Of a stretch of 8,826 nucleotides of DNA, positions 6,901-8,826 are shown piece after piece. The translations under genes and the position numbers were made by a program. The notes beneath the pieces are model-generated. The model was not told the origin of the DNA and did not search any database. It worked only from the letters and a program-made list of their open reading frames with translations. How positions within the stretch are numbered: position 1 is the first letter of the stretch; each line of letters opens with the position of its first letter. The DNA is from Chloroflexota bacterium (GTDB taxonomy: Bacteria; Chloroflexota; Limnocylindria; Limnocylindrales; CSP1-4): the NCBI GenBank assembly GCA_021785115.1, contig JAJYGO010000183.1:1-8826 (forward strand). Reading direction: 5' to 3'.

Positions 6901-8514
6901 CCACACCACGACATCTACTCGATCGAGGACCTCGCTCAGCTCATCCACGACCTGAAGCACGCGAACCCGCTCGCGCGGATCTCGGTGAAGCTCGTGGCGG
7001 AGGTCGGCGTCGGGACCATCGCCGCGGGCGTCGCGAAGGCGCACGCGGACGTGGTGCTGATCAGCGGCCACGACGGCGGCACCGGCGCGTCGCCGCTCAC
7101 GTCGATCAAGCACGCCGGCGTGCCGTGGGAGCTCGGCCTGGCCGAGGCGCACCAGGTGCTGCTGCTCAACGACCTGCGGTCGCGCATCGCGGTCGAGGTG
7201 GACGGGCAGCTGAAGACCGGACGCGACGTCGTGATCGCCGCGCTCCTCGGGGCAGAGGAATTCGGCTTCGCCACCGCGCCGCTGGTCGCGCTCGGGTGCG
7301 TGATGATGCGGGTCTGCCACGAGAACACATGTCCGGTCGGGATCGCGACGCAGGACCCCGAGCTGCGCCGCCGCTTCGCCGGCGACCCCGAGCACGTCGT
7401 GAACTTCATGCGGTTCGTCGCGGGGGAGGTGCGCGAGCACATGGCCGCGCTCGGCTTCCGGACGATCGACGAGATGGTGGGTCGGGCGGACCGGCTCGAG
7501 ATGCGACCGGCGATCCGGCACTGGAAGGCGCGGAACCTGGACTTCTCGCGGATCCTGCACGTGCCGGAGGTGCCACGCGGCCGAGGCCGGACATGCACCG
7601 TTCCACAGGACCACGGTCTCGACGCGTCGCTCGACGCCACGACGCTGATCCCGGCCTGCCGTCCGGCGCTCGAGCGCGGAGTGAGCGTCCGCGGCACGTT
7701 CCCGATCCGCAACGTCGACCGCGCCGTGGGGACGATGCTCGGAAGCGAGCTCACCCGGCGCCATGGTGGTCGCGGGCTTCCCGACGACACGATCCGGCTG
7801 CAGTTCGCCGGATCGGCCGGGCAGAGCTTCGGAGCGTTCGTCCCCCGCGGCATGACGCTCGTCCTCCAGGGCGACGCGAACGACTACCTGGGCAAGGGGC
7901 TCTCGGGCGGCCGGATCGTGGTCATGCCACCCCGCCGGGCGAGGTTCGTGCCCGAGGACAACGTCATCGCCGGAAACGTGTCGTTCTACGGCGCGACCTC
8001 GGGCGACGCGTACGTGCGCGGCATCGCGGGCGAGCGGTTCTGCGTGCGCAACTCGGGGGTGCGTGCCGTGGTCGAGGGGATCGGCGACCACGGCTGCGAG
8101 TACATGACCGGCGGCCGCGTGGTCGTGCTCGGGCCGGTCGGCCGCAATTTCGCCGCGGGCATGTCGGGCGGGATCGCGTACGTGCTCGACCCCGACGGGA
8201 CGCTCGCGCGATCGTGCCGGGACGAGGGGTTGTCGCTCGGGCCGCTCGGCGAGGTGGCCGACCGCGACGAGGTCGCAGAGGTGCGCGGGATGATCGAGCG
8301 CCACCTGGCGTGGACGTCGAGCGACCGGGCGAGGCGCGCGCTGGCCGACTGGCCGGCGACGCTCGAGCGGCTGGTGCGCGTGATCCCCGACGAGTACGCG
8401 CGGGTGCTGGAGGCGCAGCGCCGGATGCGGGCACTCGGGCTGCCGCCGGACGAGGCCGAGCTCGCGGCGTTCCGGGAGCAGTCGACGGCGGTGGCCGAGG
8501 CGGGGGCCGCGTGA
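3913..8514 (+). CDS. gltB: Glutamate synthase, large (alpha) subunit
   Basis: GltB hydrolyses glutamine in an N-terminal glutaminase domain and channels the ammonia to an FMN site, where 2-oxoglutarate becomes glutamate, using electrons from GltD. The product is 1533 aa, a normal full length. Cys16 in DACGFGF is the expected catalytic N-terminal nucleophile, so a 15-residue propeptide should be removed. [12 protein letters not shown] (228-239) and [13 protein letters not shown] (248-260) belong to the glutaminase site (domain about 16-445). The central domain spans about 455-800. The FMN-binding domain has AMSYGS (884-889), [11 protein letters not shown] (906-916) and GHDGGTG (1052-1058). The 3Fe-4S motif is Cys1129-x5-Cys1135-x4-Cys1140, the family spacing. 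A Gly-rich GXGXG beta-helix covers about 1263-1430. ATG 3913 has GGGAG at a 6-nt spacing. gltD follows after 61 nt. No frameshift or missing key residue is seen. Confidence 0.98.
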   Translation: MSQPSLYDPSFEHDACGFGFVCDVHGRASHAIVADALSVLVHLEHRGATGSERDTGDGAGLTVQLPRKFLARAAGAAGITLPPADGWAVAMLFLPRDPASEAACVELAERTLDSEGLELLGWRDVPVSDDAGLGETARSSQPVIRQLFVGRPPEAEDGAAFERRLYVARRLLEKAVDRSALPGRAEFYVASFSARTIVYKGMLNASQLARFYPDLAEPDFDSAIAMVHSRFSTNTFPSWSRAHPYRYISHNGEINTLRGNVSWMRARESSFRSSLFGQDLRKVLPAIDADGSDSAMLDNVLELLHLAGRSLPHALMMLIPEPWSRHESMPEERRAFYEYHACLLEPWDGPASIAFTDGTIVGATLDRNGLRPARYWVTSDGRVVMASESGVLDVPPERIVEKGRLAPGRMFVVDTAAGRIVPDDELKRAVATERPYGDWCRDGLIRLRELPDPPTVFGPDHETVLRRQEAFGYTAEDVRMLVNPMAADGAEPIGSMGTDTPLAVLSERPQLLYAYFKQLFAQVTNPPVDAIREEIVMAVETSIGPEDNLLEPGPIAAHQLSLPTPVLRNDELERIRHLDGGEASHGFRAITLPMLFPVSEGGAGLRRALEALQDRAAEAIAEGHDLIVLSDRGLGQREAPIPALLGVAAVHHHLLRTGTRTRVGLVVESGEPREVHHFALLIGYGASAVNPYLAFETIHDQVRQGLLEGPADAAERRFVKAVNKGIVKVISKMGISSVQSYHGAQVFEAVGLDRDFVDEYFTWTPTRIGGIGIEVVAREAGMRHDRAWPRQPVVHRQLGVGGQYQWRAEGERHLFNPMTIHWLQHACRTGDEAAFHEYSRLVDDQASGLCTLRGLMELRPFARPVPLDEVEPIESIVRRFKTGAMSYGSISQEAHEALAIAMNRLGGKSNTGEGGEDAARYDALPNGDSRSSAIKQVASGRFGVTSEYLVSAREIQIKMAQGAKPGEGGQLPGHKVYPWIARVRHSTPGVGLISPPPHHDIYSIEDLAQLIHDLKHANPLARISVKLVAEVGVGTIAAGVAKAHADVVLISGHDGGTGASPLTSIKHAGVPWELGLAEAHQVLLLNDLRSRIAVEVDGQLKTGRDVVIAALLGAEEFGFATAPLVALGCVMMRVCHENTCPVGIATQDPELRRRFAGDPEHVVNFMRFVAGEVREHMAALGFRTIDEMVGRADRLEMRPAIRHWKARNLDFSRILHVPEVPRGRGRTCTVPQDHGLDASLDATTLIPACRPALERGVSVRGTFPIRNVDRAVGTMLGSELTRRHGGRGLPDDTIRLQFAGSAGQSFGAFVPRGMTLVLQGDANDYLGKGLSGGRIVVMPPRRARFVPEDNVIAGNVSFYGATSGDAYVRGIAGERFCVRNSGVRAVVEGIGDHGCEYMTGGRVVVLGPVGRNFAAGMSGGIAYVLDPDGTLARSCRDEGLSLGPLGEVADRDEVAEVRGMIERHLAWTSSDRARRALADWPATLERLVRVIPDEYARVLEAQRRMRALGLPPDEAELAAFREQSTAVAEAGAA

Positions 8515-8576
8515 GCAACGAGAGCGTCCGCCCGCGTTGTCGTGGCCACGCCCCGTGCGTCACGGGGCCGCGCTGA
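8511..8576 (+). CDS. Possible 21-codon bridging reading frame between gltB and gltD
   Basis: GTG 8511 overlaps the gltB stop (GTGA), and the frame ends at TGA 8574-8576, overlapping the gltD ATG as TGATG. It could encode a 21-residue basic peptide that starts MSNESVRP and has two Cys. A GGGGG tract (8502-8506) precedes it by 4 nt. The same frame is open for a long way upstream inside gltB, as is common in GC-rich DNA, so the fit may be chance. If translated, it more likely couples the two genes than makes a useful peptide. Confidence 0.2.
   Translation: MSNESVRPRCRGHAPCVTGPR
8550..8568 (+). promoter_or_regulatory. Hairpin in the gltB-gltD gap covering the gltD ribosome binding region
   Basis: GCCCCGTG (8550-8557) pairs perfectly with CACGGGGC (8561-8568) around a CGT loop: eight base pairs, seven of them G-C. 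The 3' arm contains the only G-rich tract close before gltD (GGGG, 8564-8567, about 8 nt from ATG 8576). There is no T run after it, so it is not a standard intrinsic terminator. It could limit gltD translation, act as a processing site, or be incidental. Confidence 0.5.
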
Positions 8577-8826
8577 TGGGCACGCCGAGAGGGTTCCTCG
8601 AGCACCCCCGCGTCGCACCACGCATGCGCCCGCCGCTGGACCGCATCCGCGACTGGAGCGAGGCGCACCCGGCCCACGACGAGGCCACGCTGCGGCAGCA
8701 GGCGGGGCGCTGCATGGACTGCGGCGTGCCGTTCTGCCACACCGGGGAGTCGGTGGCCGGCGCGGCGACCGGATGCCCGGTGAACAACCTGGTTCCCGAG
8801 TGGAACGAGCTGGTCCGTCTCGGGAA
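8576..8826 (+). CDS. gltD: Glutamate synthase, small (beta) subunit, N-terminal part, incomplete at the right edge
   Basis: GltD takes electrons from NADPH on FAD and passes them through 4Fe-4S clusters to GltB. Only the first 83 residues are present. [12 protein letters not shown] is a typical GltD opening. The first cysteine-rich cluster motif follows as [11 protein letters not shown] and [15 protein letters not shown], with Cys46, Cys49, Cys54 and Cys67. The FAD- and NADPH-binding parts lie beyond the window. ATG 8576 was chosen from the family start. Its ribosome binding site is weak, only a GGGG tract held in a hairpin, so efficient translation may depend on coupling from gltB. The family call is secure from the motifs and the position after gltB. 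Confidence 0.95.
   Translation, partial: MGTPRGFLEHPRVAPRMRPPLDRIRDWSEAHPAHDEATLRQQAGRCMDCGVPFCHTGESVAGAATGCPVNNLVPEWNELVRLG

Noticed and set aside
3724..8304. A minus-strand reading frame open for about 4.6 kb opposite gltB, continuous with the 108-aa gene
   Set aside because: Its translation is the Arg/Asp/His/Val-rich pattern expected opposite a GC-rich gene, it lacks any recognisable domain, and gltB on the other strand is clearly real. Only the part after GTG 3723 has a ribosome binding site and a protein-like sequence.
3913..8514. Possible frameshift or domain loss in gltB
   Set aside because: The frame is continuous, the length is normal, and the catalytic Cys16, the FMN motifs and all three 3Fe-4S cysteines are in the expected order and spacing.
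8550..8568. Reading the gltB-gltD hairpin as a transcription terminator
   Set aside because: No T-rich tract follows, and gltD, the partner subunit, begins 8 bases later, so termination here would make little sense.
6459..8576. A 705-codon plus-strand frame overlapping the end of gltB
   Set aside because: It is an out-of-frame reading of gltB, dominated by Arg, Ala, Gly and Pro. Only its last 21 codons, after the gltB stop, are discussed as a possible bridging frame.

Overview
The window is very GC-rich chromosomal DNA with housekeeping genes. Two divergent gene clusters meet at a shared intergenic region (3724-3912). On the minus strand, reading leftward, lies an operon with four complete genes and one partial gene. 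The order is a 108-aa small protein, a 316-aa unrecognised protein with an internal duplication and an acidic tail, pyrK, pyrD, and the start of a Pro/Ala-rich protein that runs off the left edge. On the plus strand, reading rightward, lie a complete gltB (glutamate synthase large subunit) and the start of gltD (small subunit), which runs off the right edge.

The organism cannot be named from this sequence. The base composition and the Pro/Ala/Arg-rich low-complexity protein segments suggest a high-GC bacterium such as a deep-branching actinobacterium (Thermoleophilia-like) or a high-GC Chloroflexota lineage. PyrK next to a cysteine-type (class 1B) PyrD points to the NAD-linked dihydroorotate dehydrogenase. 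Well-studied Mycobacterium-type Actinobacteria instead use the quinone-linked class 2 enzyme.

The minus operon is tightly packed. The 108-aa stop codon overlaps the ribosome binding site of the 316-aa gene. The 316-aa stop codon overlaps the purine tract before pyrK. A 34-nt gap separates pyrK and pyrD. The pyrD stop codon overlaps the next start codon as ATGA. PyrK and PyrD together oxidise dihydroorotate to orotate and pass electrons through FMN, a 2Fe-2S cluster and FAD to NAD+. The two upstream genes have no evident pyrimidine role. On the plus strand, GltB and GltD form NADPH-dependent glutamate synthase, which makes two glutamates from glutamine and 2-oxoglutarate. All catalytic and cluster-binding residues that I can place in GltB are present.

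I see no defence system, mobile element, CRISPR array, tRNA or rRNA. The points most worth a second look are the duplicated unknown protein inside the pyr operon, the low-complexity extensions and insertion in PyrD and PyrK, and the gltB-gltD junction. That junction holds a perfect hairpin and a 21-codon reading frame joined to both neighbours by overlapping stop and start codons. This is otherwise an ordinary core-metabolism region.
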